DNA from: Myxococcus guangdongensis
GTDB taxonomy: Bacteria; Myxococcota; Myxococcia; Myxococcales; Myxococcaceae
Direction of reading: 5' to 3'
Assembly: GCF_024198255.1 (NCBI RefSeq)
Contig: NZ_JAJVKW010000001.1
Location: forward strand, 992,001 to 1,056,000
DNA length: 64,000 bases
The translations under genes and the position numbers were made by a program. This document shows positions 7,918 to 15,393 of the stretch, piece by piece. The notes beneath the pieces were generated by a model. The model was given only the letters and a program-made list of their open reading frames with translations, searched no databases and had not been told where the DNA came from. Position 1 is the first letter of the stretch, and the number at the start of each line of letters is the position of its first letter.

Positions 7918-8472
7918 TCAGTGCCTCGGCTCGTCCTCGGTGAACTCCGCGTCCACCTCCGAGCGTGACGCGCCTGAGCGGATGCGCCCGGCGGGCCCCT
8001 TCGGCGCGGTGTCGGACCAGGACTCCGGGAACGGCGTGCCGCCCGTGGGCTCCCCCGGGAACGGCCCCGGAAAGCCCATGCCGCCAATGGTGGTGACCTG
8101 GAACGAGCCATCCCGCATGCGGCGCTCCACCGCACGGCGCAGGCGCGCCGTGACGAAACGGCGCACCGGAGGCAGCAGCAGCGACAGGCCCACCACGTCG
8201 GTGAGGAAGCCCGGCACCAGCAGCAGCAGGCCGCCGAGCATGATGAGCGCGCCGCTGAACAGGCCTTCCTCAGGCACCTGGCGCGTGGCGAGCGCCTCGC
8301 GCCAGCGACGCATCACGCGACTCCCCTCGCGGCGCGCGAGCCAGGAGCCCACGAGCCCCGTCAGGAGCACCACGGAGAGCGTCGGAAGGAAGCCCACCTC
8401 CCGGCCGATGGCGACCAGCAGGTACAGCTCCACGAAGGGGAGGGTGAGGGCGAGGAGGAAGTACTTGAACAC
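7918..8472 (-). CDS. fxsA: FxsA family membrane protein
   Basis: 184 residues. The N-terminal 120 residues match the FxsA family: FVELYLLVAIGREVG, a GLVGSWLARREG loop and LMLGGLLLLVPGFLTDVVGLSLLLPPVR with hydrophobic helices. E. coli FxsA is an inner-membrane protein that relieves exclusion of phage T7 by F plasmids; its cellular role in other bacteria is unknown. The C-terminal 60 residues are a Gly/Pro-rich then acidic tail predicted to be cytoplasmic and disordered. It lies 77 bases downstream of the gene at 8550 on the same strand. It meets the acyltransferase gene tail-to-tail, with 9 bases between them. Confidence 0.88.
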   Translation of the reverse strand: MFKYFLLALTLPFVELYLLVAIGREVGFLPTLSVVLLTGLVGSWLARREGSRVMRRWREALATRQVPEEGLFSGALIMLGGLLLLVPGFLTDVVGLSLLLPPVRRFVTARLRRAVERRMRDGSFQVTTIGGMGFPGPFPGEPTGGTPFPESWSDTAPKGPAGRIRSGASRSEVDAEFTEDEPRH

Positions 8473-8549
8473 GCCCCCAACCTAACGCCGAGCGGCCCCT
8501 CGTGCTGGACAACCCGACGGGAGAGACGGCGCTCCCCTCCTCGCCCGCA

Positions 8550-9068
8550 CTACCTGCCCCCGAGACTCCCAATCATCGAGTCCACCAGCAGGTACAGGAA
8601 GAAGAAGGCGCCGATGGCGATGAGGAAGAACTTGGCGCCGGGCTGGAAGCCGCGCGAGCTCTCGGTCGTGGCCGGGGTGAACGACATGGAGCTCACCGCC
8701 ATGGCGCCGTCGTAGCGGACCGTGCGCAGGTACTGGTCCACCACCACGTGGGCGTCCGTGGCCGTGAGGGAGCGCCCCAACTGGGGGTCCACCAGCCGCG
8801 CGCCGGCCGCGTTGGCGATGGCGGCGGCTTCCGCCACCACCTCGCGCACCAGCTCCGTGCGCTCTGTCAGCGGGATTCGCAGCTCGGTGGCCACCACCCG
8901 TCCCCCTTCGCGCAGCTCGCCCACCTCCACGTCTCCGTGCTCGAAATGCCAGAGCCGGTTGCCGTCCGGTCGGGCGCTCACCCGCCGCTCGGAGAGGAGG
9001 CCATCCACCCGCGCCGCCTCGTAAGGCGTGCCCGGCGTCTTCGTCTGTAGGAGCAACTCGTATCTCAC
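8550..9068 (-). CDS. Conserved hypothetical protein with C-terminal membrane helix
   Basis: 172 residues from GTG 9068 (MRYELLLQTK...). No recognised domain. The first 110 residues form a soluble alpha/beta-like domain (ELLLQTKTPG, DGLLSERRVS, WHFEHGDVEVGELREG). A linker containing SRGFQPGAKF and one transmembrane helix (FFLIAIGAFFFLYLLVDSMI) lead to a very short tail. Thus it is a tail-anchored-like protein. GTG is used because no ATG or better start precedes the conserved-looking sequence, and the divergent methyltransferase gene begins 30 bases away. Probably cotranscribed with fxsA. Confidence 0.7.
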   Translation of the reverse strand: MRYELLLQTKTPGTPYEAARVDGLLSERRVSARPDGNRLWHFEHGDVEVGELREGGRVVATELRIPLTERTELVREVVAEAAAIANAAGARLVDPQLGRSLTATDAHVVVDQYLRTVRYDGAMAVSSMSFTPATTESSRGFQPGAKFFLIAIGAFFFLYLLVDSMIGSLGGR

Positions 9069-9098
9069 GCGGGTTGCGAGTATACGCCGCCCAACGCC

Positions 9099-10409
9099 AT
9101 GCCCACCTCTTCCAAGCCCCCTTCCGGCCCCCATCGCGGCGGCAGACCCTCCTCCCCGCCGTCCGGACAGGGCCGAGGCCGCCCCCACCACCGCCCCGAG
9201 AAGGTGGCCCCGGACCGCACCGCGCCCGACCTGGGCCCGGATGGCCTGCCCCAGGTCTCCCTGCTGCGCCGGGGCGTGGAGCGCTGGCAGGCGGGCCACC
9301 CCTGGATTTATCGGGCCGACCTCAATGGGGACCCGGGGCTGCAGGGCGGCGAAATCGTCCGCGTCACCGACGGGCGCGGCTGGTTCATCGGCAAGGCGTT
9401 CTACTCGCGCCAGTCGAAGATTTCGCTGCGCTGGCTGAGCTTCGACGACGTGGCCGTGGACGAGGACTTCTTCCGCCAGCGCCTCCTGTCGGCCCAGGCC
9501 CTGCGCCAGCGCGCGCTGCCGGGTGAGACGACGTACCGGCTGATGCACGGCGAGGCGGACGGGATTCCGGGCCTGGTGGTGGACCGCTACGGCGACTACC
9601 TGAGCGTCCAGTTCCTGGTGCCCGCCACCGAGCAGCGCAAGGCGCTCATCGCGGACCTGCTCGAGGCGCAGTTCAAGCCGCGCGGCATCGTCAACCGCTC
9701 GGACGTGGGCGTGCGCAACCTGGAGGGGCTCATGCCGGAGAAGGGCCTCCTGCGCGGCGAGCTGCCCCCGGGCCCCATCTCCTTCGACGAGGGCATGGTG
9801 CGCGTGCGCGCGGACCTGCTCGACGGCCAGAAGACGGGCGCCTTCCTGGACCAGAAGGAGAACCACATCATGGCGGCGCAGTACGCCGCGGGCGAGGCGC
9901 TGGACTGCTTCTCGTATGTGGGCGGCTTCGCGCTCCAGCTCGCCACGCGGGCCCAGAGCGTCACGGCGGTGGAGATTTCGGACCAGGCCGCGGCCCAGCT
10001 GCGTGAGAACGCCCAGGCCAACAAGCTCACCAACGTGAATGTGGTGCCCGCCAACGCGTTCGACTTCCTGCGTGACACGGTGGACGACGGAAGGAAGTTC
10101 GACACCATCGTCCTGGACCCGCCGTCGTTCGCGAAGAACAAGGACGCCATCGCCGCCGCGGTGCGCGGGTACAAGGAGATCAACCTGCGCGCCATGCAGC
10201 TGCTCAGGCCCGGCGGGCACCTCATCACCGCGAGCTGCACGTACCACGTGGACGAGCAGGCCTTCGAGGACATGCTCGCCTCCGCCGCCGCGGACGCGAA
10301 GCGGCGCATGCAGATCATCGAGCGGCGCGGCGCGGGCAAGGACCACCCCGTGCTGCTGAACTTGCGGGAGACCCGCTACCTGAAGTGCTACGTGCTGCGC
10401 GCGATGTGA
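9099..10409 (+). CDS. rlmI: Class I SAM-dependent rRNA large-subunit methyltransferase, RlmI-like
   Basis: 436 residues. After a Pro/Arg-rich N-terminal extension (about 45 residues), a PUA domain appears (VSLLRRGVERWQAGHPWIY ... GEIVRVTDGRG). An EEHEE-like middle part follows (LMHGEADGIPGLVVDRYGDY), then a Rossmann methyltransferase domain with DCFSYVGGFALQLA (SAM-binding motif I), AVEISDQA and the catalytic-type VLDPPSFAK. RlmI makes m5C1962 in 23S rRNA of E. coli, and the same order of domains is seen here. The N-terminal extension is longer than in E. coli (396 residues). Its reaction is inferred from family; RlmK-like or another m5C target is possible. Confidence 0.87.
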   Translation: MPTSSKPPSGPHRGGRPSSPPSGQGRGRPHHRPEKVAPDRTAPDLGPDGLPQVSLLRRGVERWQAGHPWIYRADLNGDPGLQGGEIVRVTDGRGWFIGKAFYSRQSKISLRWLSFDDVAVDEDFFRQRLLSAQALRQRALPGETTYRLMHGEADGIPGLVVDRYGDYLSVQFLVPATEQRKALIADLLEAQFKPRGIVNRSDVGVRNLEGLMPEKGLLRGELPPGPISFDEGMVRVRADLLDGQKTGAFLDQKENHIMAAQYAAGEALDCFSYVGGFALQLATRAQSVTAVEISDQAAAQLRENAQANKLTNVNVVPANAFDFLRDTVDDGRKFDTIVLDPPSFAKNKDAIAAAVRGYKEINLRAMQLLRPGGHLITASCTYHVDEQAFEDMLASAAADAKRRMQIIERRGAGKDHPVLLNLRETRYLKCYVLRAM

Positions 10410-10436
10410 GCGCGGCCACGGGAGAAGGTGGAGGAC

Positions 10437-10931
10437 ATGCGGAGCCGGGACTGGGACGACGAGGAGGACGCGCCCGCCACGCGGGGTTCCCACCAGAAGG
10501 AGCGCGCCCTGAAGGAGGTGCGCGCCGTCTTCCGCCAGGCCGACGCCGCCTACGGTCCCTTCTCCTGCCCCGCCAGCGGTGAGTGCTGCCAGTTGTCCCG
10601 CACGGGCCGCCAGCCCTGGCTGTGGTTGCCCGAGTGGGAGCTGCTCACCCAGGGCCGCCCCCTGCCGCCACCGCGCGAGGATGGCGGCTGTCCCTATCTG
10701 GACGCGGCCGGCAAGCGCTGCACCGTGTACGCGGACCGGCCCTTCGGCTGCCGCACGTTCTTCTGCGAGCGCATCCGCGGCCCCGCGCGCCAACCCGCTG
10801 AAACCGTGGGTGCGTTGCTGGAGCGGCTCGAGCGCGTCTCCCAGCAGCGCGAGCCCTCGCTGCGCGCGCCTCGGCCCTTGCTCGAATGGCACGCCGAGGC
10901 CCTCGCCCGGGCGTCAACCAAGACACCCTGA
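10437..10931 (+). CDS. YkgJ-family cysteine cluster protein
   Basis: 164 residues from ATG 10437 with GGAGAAGG eight bases upstream; a GTG nine bases earlier is less likely. Cysteines are arranged as CPASGECCQLS and CPYLDAAGKRCTVYADRPFGCRTFFCE, the pattern of the YkgJ (CxxCxxCC-type) family thought to bind zinc or an Fe-S cluster. The exact biochemical role of this family is not established. It follows the rRNA methyltransferase by 27 bases on the same strand and is probably cotranscribed. Confidence 0.8.
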   Translation: MRSRDWDDEEDAPATRGSHQKERALKEVRAVFRQADAAYGPFSCPASGECCQLSRTGRQPWLWLPEWELLTQGRPLPPPREDGGCPYLDAAGKRCTVYADRPFGCRTFFCERIRGPARQPAETVGALLERLERVSQQREPSLRAPRPLLEWHAEALARASTKTP

Positions 10932-10968
10932 CGGGTCATCTGCACCCACCCCACCGCCCCGGTCTGCA

Positions 10969-10991
10969 TTGAATCCCACTCTTGGATTCAA
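10969..10991. promoter_or_regulatory. Inverted repeat in an AT-richer patch before glycerate kinase
   Basis: TTGAATCC, a 7-base spacer and GGATTCAA form a perfect 8-bp inverted repeat about 40 bases after the YkgJ-family stop. It may be the end of that transcript, although no U-run follows, or an operator for the kinase gene. The surrounding 60 bases are unusually AT-rich for this genome. Confidence 0.4.
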
Positions 10992-11173
10992 GCTATTGAT
11001 GCAATTCCAGAACTTCACCGACACATGACGCATGTATCAGGGTGGACTCGGCTGCCGACGAGGCCATGATTGCGCCGGGAATCCGGCTGCGGAGGCGTGG
11101 GCTTGCGGAGAAGTCTGACTGCGAGGACAAAGGGGAACGAAGACCACCCGGTGGATGGTGGAGCGTCCTCGTC

Positions 11174-12292
11174 GTGATACCGCCTCGTTGGCTGGTCGCA
11201 CCGCAGGAGTACAAGGGCACCCTCACGGCGGCGGAAGCCGCGGAGGCGATGGCCCGGGGCGTACGAGAGGTCTCGCCCGAGGTGGTGCTGGACCTGGCGC
11301 CGCTGGCGGATGGCGGCCCTGGCACCGTGGAGGCGTTGCTGTCGGGCACGCGTGGCGAGCGCCGCGTGTGCCGGGTGCACTGTCCCCTGGGCAAGCCGAT
11401 GGAGGCCGCGTGGGCGCTGCTCGACGACGGGCGCACGGCGGTGGTGGAGATGGCGGCGGCCTCCGGGCTGGTGCACGTGGAGCCCAACCCCGTCAGCGCG
11501 AGGAAGGCCTCGACGTACGGCGCGGGTGAGCTGATGCGGGCCGCGCTGGACTCGGGCTGCGAGCGGCTCATCATCGGACTCGGCGGCAGCGCGACGACGG
11601 ACGGCGGCGCGGGCGCGCTCACGGCGCTGGGCTATCGCTTCCTGGACGCGAACGGCCATCCCCTGCCCCCCGGAGGCGCGGCGCTCTCGGCGCTCTCGCG
11701 TGTGGACGCGAGTGGACGACATCCCCGGCTGGGCAAGGTGGAGCTGATGGGCGCCACCGACGTCACGTCGCCGCTGCTGGGCGCGGATGGGGCGGCGCGG
11801 CTGTTCGGTCCGCAGAAGGGCGCGGACGCGGAGGGCGTGGAGGCGCTGGAGGCGGCGCTCGCGCACTTCTCGCGCGTCGTGGGGGATTTGTCCGCGGGCT
11901 GGCCGGGCACGGGCGCGGCGGGTGGCTTCGGCTTCGGACTGGTGGCGCTCGCGGGCGCGCGGCTGGTGCCGGGGTACGAGCTGGTGTCGCGGGCGCTGGG
12001 ACTGGAGCGGCGCGTGCTGCTCGCGGAAGTGGTGCTCACGGGCGAGGGGCGCTTCGACCGGCAGACGTCGCTGGGCAAGGGCCCCGGAGGACTGGCGCGA
12101 CTGGCGCGCGAGCACGGCACGCCGGTGGAGCTCTTCGCGGGCTCGGTGCGACGCGACGAAGGCGTGGAGCTGGACCTGTTCCACACGGTGGTGGACCTGA
12201 GCACCCAGGCGCGTCCCGGAGCACCCGCGGCACAGGTGCTCCAGGAGGCCGTGGCGCGCTGGACGGCGGCGCGACTCAAGACGACACGCTGA
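11174..12292 (+). CDS. Glycerate kinase (GarK/GlxK family)
   Basis: About 372 residues from GTG 11174, the last plausible start before the conserved VAPQEYKGTLTAAEAAEAMARGV (family form: APDSFKGSLSA). Other family motifs are LAPLADGGPGTVEAL, LIIGLGGSATTDGGAGAL, DVTSPLLGADGAARLFGPQKGA and LTGEGRFDRQTSLGKGP. The enzyme phosphorylates glycerate to 2-phosphoglycerate, joining glyoxylate or serine metabolism to glycolysis. Length fits the family (about 375-385). Oddly, its final codons and stop (bases 12271-12300) are the first copy of a 49-bp tandem repeat that continues for several units downstream. Confidence 0.88.
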   Translation: MIPPRWLVAPQEYKGTLTAAEAAEAMARGVREVSPEVVLDLAPLADGGPGTVEALLSGTRGERRVCRVHCPLGKPMEAAWALLDDGRTAVVEMAAASGLVHVEPNPVSARKASTYGAGELMRAALDSGCERLIIGLGGSATTDGGAGALTALGYRFLDANGHPLPPGGAALSALSRVDASGRHPRLGKVELMGATDVTSPLLGADGAARLFGPQKGADAEGVEALEAALAHFSRVVGDLSAGWPGTGAAGGFGFGLVALAGARLVPGYELVSRALGLERRVLLAEVVLTGEGRFDRQTSLGKGPGGLARLAREHGTPVELFAGSVRRDEGVELDLFHTVVDLSTQARPGAPAAQVLQEAVARWTAARLKTTR

Positions 12293-12522
12293 GGCTCCCG
12301 CTCACGCGACCAGGCCGGTGCGGCTCAAGACGGCGCGTTGAGGCTCGTGCTCACGCAACCAGGCCGGTGCGGCGCGAGACGGCGCGCTGAGGCTCGTGCT
12401 CAAGCGACCAGACCGGTGCGGCGCAAGACGGTGCGCTGAGGCACGCGCGCACACGATCAAACCGGTGCGCGGCGCAAGACAGCGCGCTGAGGCCCGCGCG
12501 CACGAGACGAGACCAGACCGGT
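12271..12522 (+). repeat. 49-bp tandem repeat array beginning in the 3' end of glycerate kinase
   Basis: Units at 12271-12319, 12320-12368, 12369-12417, 12418-12466 (49 bp each) and 12467-12522 (56 bp, slightly expanded). Each unit contains the core CAAGAC-GGCGCGCTGAGGC and ends in ACCAG(G/A)CCGGT. The first unit holds the last codons (Lys-Thr-Thr-Arg) and the TGA stop of the kinase gene; the later units keep a similar AAGACGGCGCGCTGA string. Units differ from each other by several substitutions, so the array is old or diverging. No open frame of coding quality passes through it. Confidence 0.8.
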
Positions 12523-12840
12523 GTGGCACCTCGCACTCTCGCGACGAGGCCCAGACGACTGGCGTGGACTCGACACACGCGGACGGGACGTGAAGCGCCT
12601 CGCGGAGGCCCGCGCGCATGCGACCAGACTGGAGCGGCACCTCGCGCTCCCGCGACGAGGCCCAGACGACTGGCGTGGACTCGACACACGTGGACGCCCC
12701 GCCGGATGCGCGGCTCGAGACGCCTCGCTGCGGCCCGCGCGCACGCGATCAGGCCGGTGCAGCACCGCACGCTCGCGCGTCGAGGCCCAGGCGCCGGGTG
12801 TGGGCCCAACACACGCCAGACGGGACGTGAATCGCCCCGC
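12523..12840 (+). repeat. Longer composite repeats continuing the array
   Basis: Three copies of a longer block begin near 12524, 12634 and 12761. Each has GCACCTCGC-CTC-CGCG(A)CGAGGCCCAG followed by GACTGGCGTGGACTCGACAC or a diverged version. Between them lie degraded copies of the 49-bp unit (CCCGCGCGCA-GCGA-CAGRCYGG). Spacing is about 110 to 130 bp. The stretch from the kinase stop to the nicotinamidase stop (about 560 bases) contains only these repeats and no supported gene. Confidence 0.7.
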
Positions 12841-12853
12841 CGGACGCCAAGGC

Positions 12854-13825
12854 TCAGTCCTCCAGCGGGTCCGTCGTGCGCACCACACGCATGCCCGCCT
12901 CGCGCAGCTCCTCGATGGCCCTCTCCGCCATGCGCGGGAAGTCGAGCGCGGCCGGCAGCGGATTGATTGGCGGCGCGGGCACCGGGCTCATCGCATCCAC
13001 GAGGATGTGGACGCGCCCCATCCGCGAGCGGTCCGTGCGCTCGATGTGCTCGCGCAAGTCCCGCAACGTGGACAGCACGCAGTGCGACTTCGCCTGACCG
13101 AAGACGTAGACGCGGTCGAACGTCATCAGTCGCTCGAACAGGCGCGTGTTGAACTCGCCCACGCGCTGCCCCTTCACCTCCGTCACGTCCGGGGACAGCA
13201 CCGAGTAGTTCTCGGTCAGCGGGTGCTCGCCCTTCAGCTCGAAGTGCGTGGGCGTGTCGCGCACCAGGGCGTGGAACGCGCTCGCCTCGTAGAACGCGGG
13301 CACCAGCGCGTGGCTCAGTCCACCGAGCAGCGCGTGGTACGGCCAGATGGTGTGCACGTAGCGACCTCGCGCCTCCAGTCGCTCGCAGTACTCCAGGCTC
13401 TCCGCCTCGAAGCGCGTGGCGCGCCAGCGGCCCGCGCGCACGTCCGCGGCGGTGATGGACGTGAGCGGCGGCGGAGCCTTCCCCTCCGCGTCACGCCACC
13501 ACGCGGGATGGAAGATTTGAAAGACGCGGTGGGTGTCGAGTGAGAACACCAACTCCGTCACCCGCCCCAGGTTCGCGTAGAGCCAGCGCAACGTGCGCTG
13601 GGTGTCCTCCACGGCGCCAGGGACGAAGAGGCTGGCGCCGGGCGTGCAGAAGGCCACCTGCACGTCGATGCCGAAGGCCGCGATGCGCACGCGGTCCTCG
13701 CTCGCCGGACGCACGCGGTGCTCGGCCGCGTAGCGCAGGGCCTCCTCGGCGACCTCCCCGGTGCGCTCCAGGTAGAGCTGTCCTGCGCGAGCATCCTCGT
13801 GGAACCGGGGAATGGGCAGTGTCAT
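12854..13825 (-). CDS. pncA: Nicotinamidase/isochorismatase-family hydrolase
   Basis: 323 residues, longer than the usual nicotinamidase of about 200. Seen: FGIDVQVAF with the catalytic Asp, FSLDTHRVFQIFHPAWW with the D-x-H metal-binding motif, LTENYSVLS, and GQAKSHCVLSTLRDL with the nucleophilic Cys near the C-terminal half. Nicotinamidases turn nicotinamide into nicotinate. It starts 9 bases after the nicotinate phosphoribosyltransferase stop, with AGGAGG upstream, so the two genes form an NAD-salvage operon that leads from nicotinamide to nicotinate mononucleotide. The extra N-terminal 50 residues and insertions are unusual. Family certain, substrate inferred from the neighbour. Confidence 0.82.
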   Translation of the reverse strand: MTLPIPRFHEDARAGQLYLERTGEVAEEALRYAAEHRVRPASEDRVRIAAFGIDVQVAFCTPGASLFVPGAVEDTQRTLRWLYANLGRVTELVFSLDTHRVFQIFHPAWWRDAEGKAPPPLTSITAADVRAGRWRATRFEAESLEYCERLEARGRYVHTIWPYHALLGGLSHALVPAFYEASAFHALVRDTPTHFELKGEHPLTENYSVLSPDVTEVKGQRVGEFNTRLFERLMTFDRVYVFGQAKSHCVLSTLRDLREHIERTDRSRMGRVHILVDAMSPVPAPPINPLPAALDFPRMAERAIEELREAGMRVVRTTDPLED

Positions 13826-13834
13826 GGCGCCTCC

Positions 13835-15280
13835 TCAGCGACCCTTGGGGAAGTGCTTGCGCGTGAGGTCCTCGACGAGCGCGCGCGTGGCCAGCGTCTG
13901 GGCGATTCTCGCGGGCTCCGAGTTCACCTCGAGCGCCCCCACCAGCGACGGCGTCTCGGGCTCGGACTCCATCAGCGGGAAGTACCCATCCGGCACGGGC
14001 TCGCCCTCCTGGCCCACCAGGCCGATGGGCCCGGAGCCGTGGCGGCGGCGGAACAGGACGGGCGTACCGGGGATGCTCTGCTTGCCCTCGGCCAGCTCGT
14101 TGCCGAACTTCATCACCGGCTGCGCGCCCGTCTGCGACAGCTTGTAGATGGCGGCCACCTTGTCGCGCGTGAAGGGACACTCCATGGTCCGCGCGACGAT
14201 GTGACCTCCGTAGCCGTAGAACTGCGAGCCCGACTCCCAGCCCACCTGTCGACGCAGGTCCTCGAACTCACGCGTGGCCTCGGCGTCCAGGCCATCCTCG
14301 AGGATGTTGACGGGCTTGATGCCGATGTCGCGCGCGCGCGTCACGGCGTACAGGTACTGGAGCTTCTTGTTGCCCGAGTCGAAGCGGATGGAGTCCCCCG
14401 CGCCCGGCTCCTCGCGGATGAGCTGGAAGGCGGCGGGGATGCCGGAGGTGAGCGTGTCGAAGGTGTCCAGCAGGTAGCTGGAGCGCTGCGGACGGCGCTC
14501 GCGCATGGCGCGGAAGGCGGCATCGTCCGAGCCGAAGCGCTGGATGTGCTCGTGGCCCATGGTGCCCACGGGAATCATCCCCAGCTTGCGCGCGCCCTCC
14601 ACGTTGCTGGTGCGCGTCACCCCCACGTCCTTGCAGGCCTGCAGGGCCAGCTCATGCTGCTGCTGGCAGGTGGCCGCGCGCAGGCCCACCTCGAAGATGC
14701 GGGCCGGGTCCTCCACCGCGTCGATGAGCTCCTTCACGGTGGCGCGTACGCGCTCCAGGTAGCCCTCCGTGTCCACGGTGATGGGCACCGGCTTGACGCC
14801 CACCGCGTCGAGCGTCTCCAGCGCGATCGCCTTCTGCTCGTCGCAGGTGACGCGGGCGAGCGCGCGCGACAGGGCGTCACGGTCCGTCAGGGCCTGGGTG
14901 GCCACCTGGATGCGGAAGTTGAGCTGGAGCAGGAGCGGCTCCACCCACGAGACGAGCGCGGAGGGGCCGGTGACGGTGAGGATGGGCTCGCGGGGGAAGA
15001 AGCACGCGCCGCGGGGGATGGCGCGGACGGAGAGCTTCTCCTTGCGGAGGATGGCCGCCTTGAAGCCCACGCCCATCTCGTAGTCGTACTTCGCGAGAAA
15101 GTCGTAGTCCTCGGGCTTGGGCTCGGGGAGGAGGGCACACACGTAGGCGGCCAGGTCCAGCGGCATGACCTGGAGTCCGCCCTTGCGGTGTGAGTAATAG
15201 AACGTCTCCCGGCGCAACGGCCAACCGGCCTCCGCCATGCTGAACTTGTAGCCATCCGTCGCGAGCAGCGAGGTCGCCAT
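13835..15280 (-). CDS. pncB: Nicotinate phosphoribosyltransferase
   Basis: 481 residues starting MATSLLATDGYKFSMAEAGWPLRRETFYY, the N-terminal signature of NAPRTase (LLTDxYKxxM). Later motifs are RIQVATQALTDRDAL, GVTRTSNVEGARKLGMIPVGTMGHEHIQ and IRFDSGNKKLQYL, containing the phosphoribosyl-binding residues. The enzyme joins nicotinate and PRPP to give nicotinate mononucleotide, normally with ATP hydrolysis. ATG 15280 has a GGAGG site upstream. First gene of a two-gene NAD salvage operon with the nicotinamidase-like gene. Divergent from the TonB-family gene, sharing a 113-base intergenic space. Confidence 0.92.
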   Translation of the reverse strand: MATSLLATDGYKFSMAEAGWPLRRETFYYSHRKGGLQVMPLDLAAYVCALLPEPKPEDYDFLAKYDYEMGVGFKAAILRKEKLSVRAIPRGACFFPREPILTVTGPSALVSWVEPLLLQLNFRIQVATQALTDRDALSRALARVTCDEQKAIALETLDAVGVKPVPITVDTEGYLERVRATVKELIDAVEDPARIFEVGLRAATCQQQHELALQACKDVGVTRTSNVEGARKLGMIPVGTMGHEHIQRFGSDDAAFRAMRERRPQRSSYLLDTFDTLTSGIPAAFQLIREEPGAGDSIRFDSGNKKLQYLYAVTRARDIGIKPVNILEDGLDAEATREFEDLRRQVGWESGSQFYGYGGHIVARTMECPFTRDKVAAIYKLSQTGAQPVMKFGNELAEGKQSIPGTPVLFRRRHGSGPIGLVGQEGEPVPDGYFPLMESEPETPSLVGALEVNSEPARIAQTLATRALVEDLTRKHFPKGR

Positions 15281-15393
15281 CCTGGGTACCTTCCTCCGAT
15301 GTCACAGGAGACTACGCGCGCCATGATGTGTTTCCTACCCTTCCACCGCGCTTTCCCAAGCACACCGGGCAGGCGTGATTAAACCTGGAACCC

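Noticed and set aside
8550-10892. A long minus-strand frame opposite the methyltransferase and YkgJ genes
   Set aside because: Only its last 172 codons (8550-9068) look real; the rest is antisense of genes with clear motifs.
12271-12840. Possible CRISPR array
   Set aside because: The 49-bp units are similar throughout without unique spacers, and the first unit is part of a gene.
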